A stretch of DNA of 64,000 nucleotides from Malania oleifera. Lineage: Eukaryota; Streptophyta; Magnoliopsida; Santalales; Ximeniaceae. Location: NCBI RefSeq assembly GCF_029873635.1, contig NC_080423.1, positions 98,080,397-98,144,396 of the forward strand. The letters are read 5' to 3'. Of this stretch, positions 1-11,600 are shown piece by piece. The notes under the pieces are model-generated. The model saw only the letters and a list, made by a program, of their open reading frames with translations. It was not told where the DNA came from and ran no database searches. The position numbers were made by a program, and so were the translations under genes. Position 1 is the stretch's first letter. Every line of letters starts with the position of its first letter.

Positions 1-1329
1 AATTGTAAACTATTAAAATCATGCTTTTGTACACTACCAACTAATCTTGGGATGCGTGCAATTGCGAATAAATGATAAAAAATAAAATTGATGAATAAAT
101 GTGCATCTTGAAAGTCATCTAGTGGATGTATTTTCTTTATGAAAGGAGCTAAGAATGCATATTCATTTATACAAAAAATATTTTAATTGATTCTTATAAT
201 TTTATTTTATTTTTAATTCAAAATTATTAAAAATAAGTTTCGTAGTTTTGGAAGCCCGAGACCACCTCTTTTTCTGATTTTACATATATAATTCATGGTC
301 TATGGACGTCTTAATTTTTTTATTAAATTCTTTTTCATTTAATCGAAGTAATAAAATTTTTCATTTAGTAAAAGAATTTGCTTAACTATTTTGTTCCATC
401 TATCTTATTGGTCAGACGTGTTTAAACATCTTTTTGTTTAAATATTAGACTCAATAATTTTTTTCCTAGAAATTATGAGTGTGAGACTTTCATATCAAAG
501 ATCAAATTGAATTACCTAAAAAACCATAAGATGTTCAAAATAATATGACCAAATTTTACTTCATTATCATTTTCTTTTATTTTTTTCCAATTTCAAAAAT
601 TTCTTTTAGAACACGGACGACCCATTTTGTGATTTTAGCTAAATTTTCTAACATCACATTTAAATACCTACCCCTATAAATCATGTTTTTTTTTTAAAAT
701 CTTATGAAGGAATTGACTAGACCACTTGCTTAACATAATCTAATAATGGTAATTTAAGTTAATAAGATTGCTGTTTTTTTCAACTTGACTCTAATAAACC
801 AGACCACACGAGTGCTACATTATGAAACAGAAAAAGATTAAATATATTACACAATAAATTTGAAAAGTACTTATTTATTAATGTAATCAATACTTGACAC
901 ACTTGTTACATTGTCAAGAAACTTTGGTTATATTTTTTTGATTAAAAAATAGATAAATAAATCATTAAAAAAAGGATAAAAATAAAAAATAATATTTGAA
1001 AAATTATTTCCTTTGATAAATGAAAAATAAAAATAAAAATAAAAAAAGTAAAATTTAAAATTGTTATTATATTCTAAACTTTTTGCAAGAGTCATTTTTT
1101 CCTATTGTCTTTTTGACTTTTTCTATTTCTCACATCGAAAATAATATTAAAGAAATTTAAGAATAAAAAAAGAATTCTCTCAATTTGATTGAGACTGATT
1201 ATCCCTAACTAAAAAATAAATTATATTAAATGAGATTAATGAATGGTATATCTCAAATTATCTTTGAGGCTAATGTAAAAAGAAGATTAGTGGATTAAAA
1301 AATTCAAAGCTTTTCTTGCCAAAGCGGTC
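1..1329. other. AT-rich intergenic DNA
   Basis: Strongly AT-rich sequence with many A and T runs and no long open frame on either strand. I see no recognisable gene, RNA or transposon ends. It is the distal upstream flank of gene 1. Confidence 0.6.
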
Positions 1330-1760
1330 CATGGCTGCCACTGTTGGAGACGCGTGTCGTCTTCCCATTCGATTTCTTGTATCCGTTTGCTCTTCCTACG
1401 AAAGAATTGCCGAGCTGCTGATGGCGAAGCATCCCTCACTGAGGGCGGCACGCACGCCCAGGGCGCACGATAGCGGGAGAGGCGTAACCTGACCCGACCG
1501 ACGTGCGTGGGTACACGTGCCAGGATCTCCGCGCGTGCGACATTCGACGCACGTGCGACGGCCCCTCCCTCGCCCCAACCCCAGTTGGCCTATATTCCTC
1601 CGCTGCTCTTGCAACACGCGAACGTAACCAAACAGCCCCTCCAGAAGGCCCCAAACTACGAACTTGCCACGGGCTTCCCATTTTAGAGAGAGAAAATCTA
1701 GAGAGAGAATGGGAGAAAAAACCTAGAGAGAGAAAAACTAGAGAGAGAAAATAGGGAGAT
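1330..1760 (+). promoter_or_regulatory. Promoter and early leader of the PHD-finger gene
   Basis: The base composition changes abruptly from AT-rich to GC-rich here, about 350 bases long, ahead of the ATG at 2002. It contains two palindromic G-box cores (CACGTG at 1514-1519 and 1550-1555) and a weak TATA-like stretch (CTATATTC near 1590). These are followed by GA-rich leader sequence with repeated AGAGAGA blocks at about 1685-1755 and again near 1910-1925, of the kind bound by plant GAGA-factor (BPC) proteins. The transcription start is not determinable; near 1620-1700 is an inference. Confidence 0.5.
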
Positions 1761-1959
1761 TTTAAGCTAGCAGAGCACAGATCCTCTTGCGATTCACAGC
1801 ACTGCGCTCCCTCTTTTCATGTTGAATTCTCATTTGGATTTTGGACCTTCCAGTTTCTGGTAGCATTTGCAACTGCAATCTGTTTGTTTTTACCTATCGG
1901 TTCTAATTTTAGAGAGAGAAACTAGAGAGGTAGGGGGGGATTTTTTTCCTCTCTCTTGC

Positions 1960-1982
1960 ATGGGTTGATGACTCGATATTGA
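1960..1982 (+). promoter_or_regulatory. Two minimal overlapping upstream ORFs in the leader
   Basis: ATG-GGT-TGA at 1960-1968 is followed by a second ATG at 1968-1970 that shares the A of the first stop (TGATG). The second ends at TGA 1980-1982. Both finish about 20-30 bases before the main ATG at 2002. If they lie in the mature leader they could lower translation or set up reinitiation. Function is inferred only from arrangement. Confidence 0.4.
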
Positions 1983-2001
1983 TCGACCGATCGTCCGGGA
2001 G

Positions 2002-2666
2002 ATGGTGAAGCGGAAGGAGCGAACCCTAAAGGAGCTGTACAATGTGACGCAGATGATTTCGGAGCCGGAGGCATGTAATTTGTTGCCCTATTTGTTGTTA
2101 AATTTGTTTTTATAATTTATGGTTTGAATTGTTCTGGTTTATGTTGATTGGATGTGCTTTGAATTCGAAGTCTCAATTTTGATTTCGAAATGCTATTGGA
2201 TTGGTGTGAATTTATAGGGGAGTTACGGTCTCGGGTTGGTTTTGTGTGAATTGGGGGTAATTTAGTCTTTATTGAGTTTGTTTGATTGTGTTTGGGTTTT
2301 GAATAAATCTAGCTATGCTGGGCCTCAATCTGCCCTTCGATTCTTCGTGCAGGGGCGTATACAGACACGCGCACATCTGAGAAGTGATTTAATTCTCTCT
2401 CTCTCTCTCTCTCTCTCACTCTCAGTGGGTTCTGTTGCATCTGCTGGTGTTAGGCAGCATGCCTTTGGATGGGATGCTTTTTGTTTATGCAGTTGATAGT
2501 TTAATTTGGTTGCTAGTTGATCTGATTTTTTTTTTTAATGTTTTGCTCTTCTGGAACAGCATTATTTATATCGATTTAGGATGCTTTTTAGACCACTCCA
2601 GTCTTGAGAAGCTGTCACATGCAAGGGCCTGTAGATGAAACAGATTGCAATAATTGGATGAATACG
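2002..2666 (+). CDS. PAIPP2: PHD gene exons 1-2 (N-terminus)
   Basis: Exon 1 (2002-2074) encodes [14 protein letters not shown] and continues to a phase-1 donor at GTAATT. Exon 2 (2602-2666) restores the frame and encodes a stretch ending [11 protein letters not shown] plus a short tail, with a phase-0 donor at GTGAGA. The VDETD block is a familiar N-terminal motif of this family, which supports joining these two short exons. Both are too short to appear as long open frames. The 527-base intron 1 contains a CT microsatellite at about 2394-2418. Confidence 0.75.
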
Positions 2667-5600
2667 GTGAGATAATAGGGTCATTTGTGTATTATCGTTC
2701 ACATATAAGTTTTGTTTTGTTTTTTGTTTTTTGTTTTTTTGTTTTTAATTCATTCTTTAAGCTTACACTTATCTTCGTATTTACTGGTTTTCATTTTTTT
2801 ACTGATTGCACATTTGGAACTTTATGATGTTGTGTAATTTGTAGCCAACTTATGGTATGTCCAAATAAAGTACCAGAATATTGGATTCTTTAGATGAAGA
2901 AACTCATATATATGCAAATACTTAGATTCATAAATGACTTTTATTCGACATTTTTACAATGTATGTTGACCAAACAAGGTCATATGAAATACTTAAAAGC
3001 AGATGTGGAGGGAATGGATGGACTAATTTTTTTTTTTTTTTTGGGGGGGGGGGGGTGGGGTGTTTAATAATGGTTAGCTTTGAAAAAAAAAGTAGTTGTG
3101 AAGTTTGAAGAGCTAGAGATAGGAAGAAGACACTTGAGCTGGCAATTGCCCCTGGTCTTATGATGGCTATCAAATTTTTTAAGGAAGATGCATTGAGTGA
3201 TTACTGTGGTTTGATGAAAGAGGAGGTGCATCGATTTTATGTACTTTATAATAGCTTATTGGTTATACAATTTGGCATTGAGAGGTGGAAACTTGTGATC
3301 GAAAATTGAAAGGGCCAGTGCAGTCAGTCGATTAGCAATCCCAATAAGTAGTCATGTATTTTGCCATGTGTGACTATGTTTCTTGGTGGGGGTCGTGCAA
3401 CAGGCTAGGCTGAGCAGGCCAAGTTCAATCAATCCCTAAACCAATCATGGGATGGGGTGGGGTGGGGATATTATCCAAATCCAACCATAATAGTTGGTTG
3501 TAAATAACTTGCTTGAAAATTTTGGCTTTGGACAATTGACTAAAACTTAAATGTACTTATGTTTGTACTCCTGAGTTAATGTAGCACTGTGATCATTATC
3601 TAGCTACCTGTCTTAGTGTCACGGACCCCCAAAATGGGACTCAAGTAAGGGCCGTGTGGCACTCGTTGAGAGCTCTCCCTTGACAAGTTAGCCAAGTCTC
3701 ACATGTTCAAGCCTGCAATCACGAGCACCTGGTGAGTCTCAATACTCAAGAAAACCAAGGAACAATTGGATATCACACGAGCAATAGACTATAACAATCA
3801 GAGGCATCACAATCCAAGGCAACAAAACACCACAATGAAAAGGACTACTTGTATTATTCGACTACAAGAGAATAATTATACAAACGATAACACAGATAAT
3901 CATATATTCATTCCAAATCCCTGGAGAATGCAATTATAGCAGTATCTCACTCCCCCTTTTTCCCATTACATTGTCATTCCCGAACATCCTCCCCCACTCA
4001 TTTTATCGACATCCTCGTTGATGTGTTGTAGAAGGGCTTCGCACTCGGCTGATGTCGAAGTAGATGTCGTTGACTACGAATTTCTGAAATCTTCAATCTT
4101 CTGTATGGCATGCTGAAGGTTTTCTGCCTTTTCTTAACTATTCTCTTCTTCCTCCAGCCGCAGCTACTGAACCAGAAATTGTTGTTGTTGACGACCTTTT
4201 GCATTGACGACTCTGTCTACAATGATCTCCTAGACTTCCTTGTTGACAGGCTGCCTTTTGAAAATTGTTGATCTCCTTGACTTTTGTCGGTGCGGATCTG
4301 CTGCATCTGTGTGGAATGACTTTAAATTGCTTACATGAAACACGGGATGGACTGGACGTCTGTGGCTTTTCATCCACTCAGGTTGCTTAAGCCGATAAGA
4401 TGCATGTCCCACCTTCGTGATCACTCTGATTGGACCTTCGTAACGGCGTAACAGTCTTTTATCCTTGCCGCGAAGGAATCGAAATGTCTCCGGCGGCACT
4501 TTTACAAGAACCAGATCTCCAACTTCTAATTGTTGTGGTCGTCTCCTTTTGTCAGCCCATTTTTTCATACGTTTCGATGCTTTTTCTAACTGAGCTCGAG
4601 TGACTTCGATGTTTTGCAACCAATTTTTCGTGAATTGGTATGCTTTCGGGCAATTTCCTTTGTATGGACCATCTAGAGTGTGCGGGAGAGTCGGTTGTTG
4701 ACTTGTCACAATCTCAAAAGGACTTTTATTAGTCACAGAAGATTTCATAGAGTTAAAACAAAATTGTGCCGTGTCCAGTAAAGTAACCCAATTCTTCTGA
4801 TTGGAGTGAACAAAATGTCTCAAGTATTCTTCCAGCATCCCATTAAAACGTTTGGTCTGACCATTTGTCTGTGGGTGATAGCTGGTGGACAGATTAAGGT
4901 TTGAATCCATCAAACGAAAGAGTTCACCCCAAAATCCCCCTGTGAATCTAACATCCCTATCACTGATTAGGCTTTCTGGAATACCCCAATAATTCACCAC
5001 ATGCTTGAAGAATAGCTGAGCTGTCTTCTCTGCTGAACATGGCTTTGAGACTGGTACGAAAGTAGCATACTTAGAGAATTGGTCAATCACCACCAAAATT
5101 GTGCCGTACTCCTCTACTTTTGGCAATGAGGAAATGAAGTCCAAAGAGACACTCTCCCATGGCTTGGCAACCACTAGCAATGGCTCCAATAAACCTGAGG
5201 TCTTCTTTTTTTCTACCTTGTCTTGTTGACAGATCAAGCAAGTTTTTATAACTCATCACATTATCTTACATATTCGGCCAATAGTACCCCTGTGTAATCA
5301 ATGCCTGAGTTCTTTGCCATCCCGGATGACCAGCCCACAACGTATCATGGCACTCCTTTAGTAAGGTTTTCCTCAAGTTTCCAGCTTTGGACACATAGGC
5401 TCTCCTGCCTTTAGTCATTATCAGTCCATCTGCTACCTAGAATTGTCGTGTCTTCCCTTCTTCTATTAGTTTGCTTAGTGACTGCGCTTGCTGGTCTGTA
5501 CTTAAATGTTCCCTGATGAGATTCTTCAAAGGTAACGCCACCCTACTAGTTGATAGACGACTGATGAGTTTCAATGCTGCCAATTCGGTTTTTCTACTTA

Positions 5601-8600
5601 AAGCATTAGCCACTTCATTCGTCTTCCCTACCTTATATTCAAAATCAAAATTAAATTCAGCTAGCTTCTCCTGCTAACGGGCTTGTTTTGACGTTAGTTC
5701 AGGTTGTGACAAAAAGTGAATAACTACCACATTATCGGTTTTCACCACAAATTTGGACCCCAAGAGATAGTGCCTCCACACCCGAAGACAGTGTACCACT
5801 GCAAGAAACTCCTTTTCCTGTGCTGTATAGTTCCGTTCGGCACCCGATAATTTTCTACTTTCAAAAGCAACTGGATACCCTTCCTGCAAGAGAACTCCCC
5901 CTAATGCAAAGTCTGAAGCATCTACTTGCACTTCAAACGGTTTTGTCACATCAGGAAGGATTAGCACAGGATCTCCTACAATCTTTTCCTTTAATTCAAC
6001 GAATGGTGATTGACACTCTTCTGACCACCCCCATGGTACCCCCTTCCTCAGTAAATTTGTTAACAATACAACTCTTCTGGAGTACCCCTCTATAAACTTT
6101 CGATAGTAGTTGGCTAGACCCAAGAAAGATCGCAGTTCTCTAACGGATGTAGGTGCTTGCCACTCCTTGATAGTTTTTACTTTAGCTGAATCCATCCGTA
6201 TCTGGCCCTCCTCAATGATATGCCCCAAGAATTTAATACGCTTTTGAGCGAAAGCACACTTCTCCCCTTTTACACATAACTGATTTTCTTTGAGTTTTTG
6301 AAAAATTTTCCGAAGATGATTTTTATGTTCTTCTAAGGATGCGCTGAAAACCATTATGTCATCAAGGTAAACAACCACAAACTGATCAAGGTAGTCCTGA
6401 AAAACCTGATTCATTAGAGAACAAAAGGTAGCGGGTGCATTTGTTAGCCCAAAAGGCATGACAAGGAATTCAAATGCTCCATACCGAGTGACACAAGTGG
6501 TCTTCGGTTCATCTCCCTCAACAATGCGCACTTGATGATATCCCGACCTCAAGTCCAGTTTCGTGAAATATCTAGCTGTACTTAACTGGTCAAAAATATC
6601 AGCAATCAGTGGAATGGGATACTTGTTGCACACCGTTACCTTATTAAGAGCCCGATAATCTACACTCAAGCGCAAACTACCATCTTGTTTCTTTTGAAAT
6701 AACACTGGGGCCCCAAAAGGTGTTTTTGAAGGACGGATGAACCCTGCTGCAATAAGATCATTCAGTTGCCTTCTAAGTTCAGTTAACTCTGACGGCGCCA
6801 TTCGATAGGGGCACGTGCTGGCGGCTTTACTCCTGGCAAAAGTTCAATTTCGTGGTCAATCTGTCGTCAAGGTGGTAAAACCCTCGGTAGCTGTTCCGGG
6901 ATCACCTCCTTGAACTCTTCTAAAACTTCCTTAATCTCAAGTGGATATTTCCCTACCTCTGCATCTTCTGAGACTATCGGTAGAACCAAGAAAGAAGATT
7001 CTCCCCTTTTTACTCCCTTTTTGAATTGGAGGGCTGAAAGCAACTTCCTCTCATCGAAATTGTTGTAGGCTGCGGGGACCGCACAAGGTGCACTTCCCAT
7101 TATCACAAGACAATCCGCAGCTGGGATCGGCATTGAGCATGTCACTTTAAGAAAATCCATCCCCAATTCCACATCAAAGTCGTCAAGGGGTGCCACAGTG
7201 AAATCAATTGTTCCAGACCATGATCTCATTTGACATGCCACTTTAGGTGCCACCCCCACCGTGGTTAACGCTTGAGAATTCACTGCTTTTAACTTGCCCA
7301 CATCCTTATCTACTTGCAATTCTAACCGTTGAGCTTCAGAATCAGCAATGAAATTATGGGTGGCCCCTGTATCAATCATGGCCTTGATTTTCTTTCCATT
7401 CAAAAGTAGATCAACGTACATTAGTCCCTTCTCCTGAGACTTGTTGTTAATTACTTGACGCTCTAATGCCTCCAAAAATCTCAATGCTCCCACCATATTC
7501 GGTTGTTCTTCTAGGGTTGCTATCGAGGTTTTGATTTCCCCTCGAAGGGCCTTTATAGCATTCAAAGCCTTACGTTCAAAGCACTTCGCCACTCGATGTG
7601 GTCCCATGCAAAGAAAACAAGCGATTGGTTGACGCTCTCCACTTCCTGTTCGTCCGCCCCTCCACTCCTTAACCATGGACGCTCTTTTATCTTTCCAAGA
7701 ACTATTTGTCTCCCTATCCCTTCCCCCATTTGTGGGCTTATACACTTTATTGGGTCTGGAATCATTATTGGCGGACGTAGGGAAATTTTGCTTCCCAGAA
7801 TTATCTGAAAAATCATCCAATTGTTCGGCAGCAGCGAGGGCAGAAGAGAGATCACCAGCACCCTGCCGACGCAATTCATTCCTTGGCCATGTCTTCAAAC
7901 CTCGAAGAAAATGAAATAGTTTGTCTGATTCGGTCATGTCTATAATGTCCAACATCAAGGTTTGGTATTCTCGTACATAGCTCCTTATTAAACCGGTCTG
8001 TTGCAATTCCATTACTTTGCACTTTGCTATGTACTCCACATTTTCGGGATAGAATTGAGTCTTCAATGCCTGTTTCAACCCCTCCCATGTGTTGATAACA
8101 CATCTATTGTGCTGAATATCATTCCATTTAGTTATCCACCACACTTTTGCATCCCCTACCAGGTATACCGTTGCCAGATTTACCCGGTCAACTTCTAAAT
8201 CCACTCGTAAGCACGTGAAGTAGTGCTCCATATCAAAGAAGAAATTATCCAGCTCCTTGGCATCTCGCGTATCCCCAAAACTTTTAGGTTCCGGTACCTT
8301 CAATCGAAAACTCTCAATTGGATCTGCAACTGGCCTTTGGGCTATCTGTGCCACTGCATTCACTTTCACAGTGATCTCTTATAAATCCCTCTGGACTTGG
8401 ACCACCACAATTTGGACATTGCCCATCTCCTTCAAATCTTCCTTCAAAGCAGTAATGGGCTCCTTAACATCTTCTGCAAGGAAATCAAAATTATTCGGTA
8501 GCTCCCGTAAGGAGGCCTCAAGCTCTATTGGCTCTCCCCGTTGGGACGAAAGAGATGGCAATATGCCCTCAATATGTTCTAGCCTACTCTCAAAGGCTTC

Positions 8601-11600
8601 CAACTGCTCGATACTCTTCTGGAAGGCCTCAAGCTCTCTTGGCCGTTTCTCCATGGATTTCACACGTGGAATGAATTTTTCAAGTTCCTCAAGTCTCTCT
8701 ACAACTTTTGATACCCCATAGAGATTTTCTCTAGGGTTTTCTTCAGCGGCCTCAAGCTCTGTTGGCATGCTTTTCTCTTTTATCAATGTTGCCACCAACC
8801 CTTGGAGTTCACCACACGTTCTCTCCAGGGTTACAAGTTTTGTCTCAAGTGTCTCAATGCGTTACACTTTTCCTGACTTGTTTCTCATATTACCACTCAT
8901 GGTGCTCGCACACACTGTGCTCTGATACCAACTGTCACGAACCCCCAAAATGGGACTCAAGTAAGGGCCGTGTGGCACTCGTTGAGAGCTCTCCCTCGAC
9001 AAGTCAGCCGAGTCTCACATGTTCAAGCTTGCAATCACGAGCACCTGGTGAGTCTCAATACTCAAGAAAACCAAGGAACAATAGGATATCACACGAGCAA
9101 TATATTCTTATACACCGAATAAGACTATAACAATCAGAGACATCACAATCCAAGCCAACAAAACACTACAATGAAAAGGACTACTTGTATTATTCAACTA
9201 CAAGAGAATAATCATAAAAACGATAACACAGATAATCATATATTCATTCAAAATCCCTGGAGAATACAATTATAGCAGTATCTCACTCCTCCTTGTCCCC
9301 ATTACATTGTCACTCCCTAACACTTAGCTTAATTCTGTCAAAAGTGATACTGCACCCATCACCAAACTGTAATATACAATCTCTAGGTTCTTTTGCGCTG
9401 AATTGATTATTTTCATTTTTCTAGAATTTTTTGGGGGTTTAATTAATGGTGAGATCCCAACCTACACTTCAAAACCTTGGGTTGGACAGGCAAGCCCAAT
9501 GGTTACAGTAAATTTATGAAGTTGTATGAAAATATTTGTTTTAATTTTATCCATATTTTTTTCCTTGAATATCTTTATCTTATGGATGATTGAATCCTGA
9601 TACTGTTTCTCTTCAGCATCCCTTGTTCATTAGTCTTAATTAACCCCTTTTTTCCTCATTACAATAGTATATTTTATAGGGATGAAACAACTACTTGCCT
9701 GGGGGAACCTTGCAATTCTAGAGAAAACCTCTGTGACAACGGTAGCCTATAATACATAGTTCTTCTTATGTCTGGTTAGTTCTTTAACACATCGTAAATG
9801 GGAAATCTCTGTAAACACTGCTTAGTCATGCTTTTTATTTTGAGTTGTATTTAAAGGTGAGGGATAAAAATTCAAGTAATTGTGTCTGCAATGATATTTT
9901 TTTTTACCAATTGAGCAAAGGCATTTGAGTAAGTGAAGGAATATCTTGCTGTAATGTGCTTGATTTTCTGGTCTTTTTGGGTGCTGTGAAAGGAAAGAAA
10001 TGAGAGGATTTTTTGACAACAGTTTATACTGGGGCGTTCGATTTGTGGTAGAGTTGTTTTCCTTTTCTCTTTTAGCTTTGGCAATAAGTGTTTCTATGCA
10101 TATTTACTTTAATATGTCAAGTGCTTGAATGGTGATGGTATAATTTTGTTTTTCTTTCCTTTTGAAAGGGACTTTTTTATTTTTTTTGAAATAACAAACC
10201 ACCTCACCCCACGTGGAAAAAAAATATTTTATTTATAATATGCAGTCAGCTAGGATCTCCTTAATGGGTGGAAACAAAATAGATATTCTTGGAAATAGCC
10301 CAAGTCTTTATACTCCTGAACCATTCTATATTTAAAAGCTTTTTCACTTGACCACAAAGCCTATCGAGGTGTATTTCTCAGATTTACCCCTTCTTTGTTC
10401 CTGACCTTGATTTTGTCTTGGGTAATGGCTCTTGAATTCATTTTTGGGAGGACATTGGGTGGGTAATGTTGAATTCTTTTCCTTGTCATTGTTGCTTGCG
10501 TGCAGGGCATAATGAGGTTATTTCCTCCTTTTTGATTCCTGGTTGTCATTTGTTTTCTGGGAATTCCATTTCTTGAGAAGTGTAGAACTCTTGATGGTGG
10601 GGAGGTCGAGGAGTTGTCTTCCTTGTTGATGGTATTGGGGAATTGTTGTCCTTCAGGGCGGATAGTTGTTCTTGGTCTTTGGATTAGTTGGGAGTTTTTT
10701 CTTGCAAATCCTTCTTTCGTTATTTGATTAATTGTAATATTTCCTTTCCACTCCATAAAATTATTTGGAAGTCCAAAACTCCCTCAAAGATCAAGGCTTT
10801 TATATGGTTGATTGTTCTTAATAGACACGCCTAGGAGGGCTTCAGAGGCACTTTCTCCTGATATCTTTTCTCTTTGAGAAGTTTTGAAACAGCGTCCCAT
10901 TTGTTCCTGCACTGCCTTGGAATATATGGAAAAACTTTTTCGTCTTTGGAGAAAATTGGGTTTGTTTGGAGTTGGTGGAGGATATGCTGGTCTCCTCATT
11001 TTCAGGTTTTGGTAAAAGGAAGGATGCACATGCCCTGTGGACTTGTGCAGTTTTCGCAGTTCTGTAGGGTTTATGGCTGGAATAAAATGCTCGTATCTTT
11101 ATGGGAAAAAGCTGAATTTATTTTGCTTCACTTTGGTGTGCTTCTGCTGGTTGTTTAAGGGAGTGAGATTTTCTGATATTCAATGGGACTGGCTTGCATT
11201 GTTATTCTGATTGTTGTTTCTTGATTTATTGTTTTATTTTTAAATTTAATTTAATTTTTCTTCCTTTTTCTGAGGAGGATTTCTCATTTTCCTTCTTGTA
11301 TATTCTTCCTATTCTATTGAGTTTGTCTTCTTTTGCTATAAAAAAATAGTTATGATAACCATGCATCTGCTGTAATTTGGCTATAATGTGCTCAATTTTT
11401 TTAGATGACAACATCAGTGACGTTTTTATTTGATTAATTTTTCCTAAGAAAACCTTCAATAGCCATTTGAGAGCCATTGGGTCTATGATGCCTCATGCAG
11501 TCTTGCATTCCTCGTGTTTCCTTTTTGAGTTTTCATTGTGGATGAAGATTACATATGTTTTTTCCTTGAGGTAGTGGTAATCTTGGTTAGACTTATCCAT

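Larger units (their letters stand above)
3617..9322 (-). mobile_element. Ty3/Gypsy chromovirus-type LTR retrotransposon, end-to-end copy
   Basis: A 5.7-kb element in antisense orientation inside intron 2. It has two LTRs (370 and 390 bp) with TG...CA ends, flanked by the 5-bp target duplication CTTAG (3612-3616 and 9323-9327). A PBS and a polypurine tract sit at the expected inner edges. Coding order in element direction is gag, protease, RT, RNase H, integrase, then a chromodomain-like tail, which is Gypsy order. The short LTRs fit small chromovirus clades such as Reina or Galadriel. Several stops and at least one frameshift make this copy non-autonomous. Confidence 0.93.

Noticed and set aside
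1396-1754. Overlapping short open frames on both strands in the GC-rich island
   Set aside because: They arise from GC-rich sequence lacking stops, have no recognisable motif, and lie in the promoter/leader of gene 1.
10361-10756. 131-residue minus-strand open frame in intron 2
   Set aside because: It is antisense to LINE sequence readable on the + strand and shows no domain.
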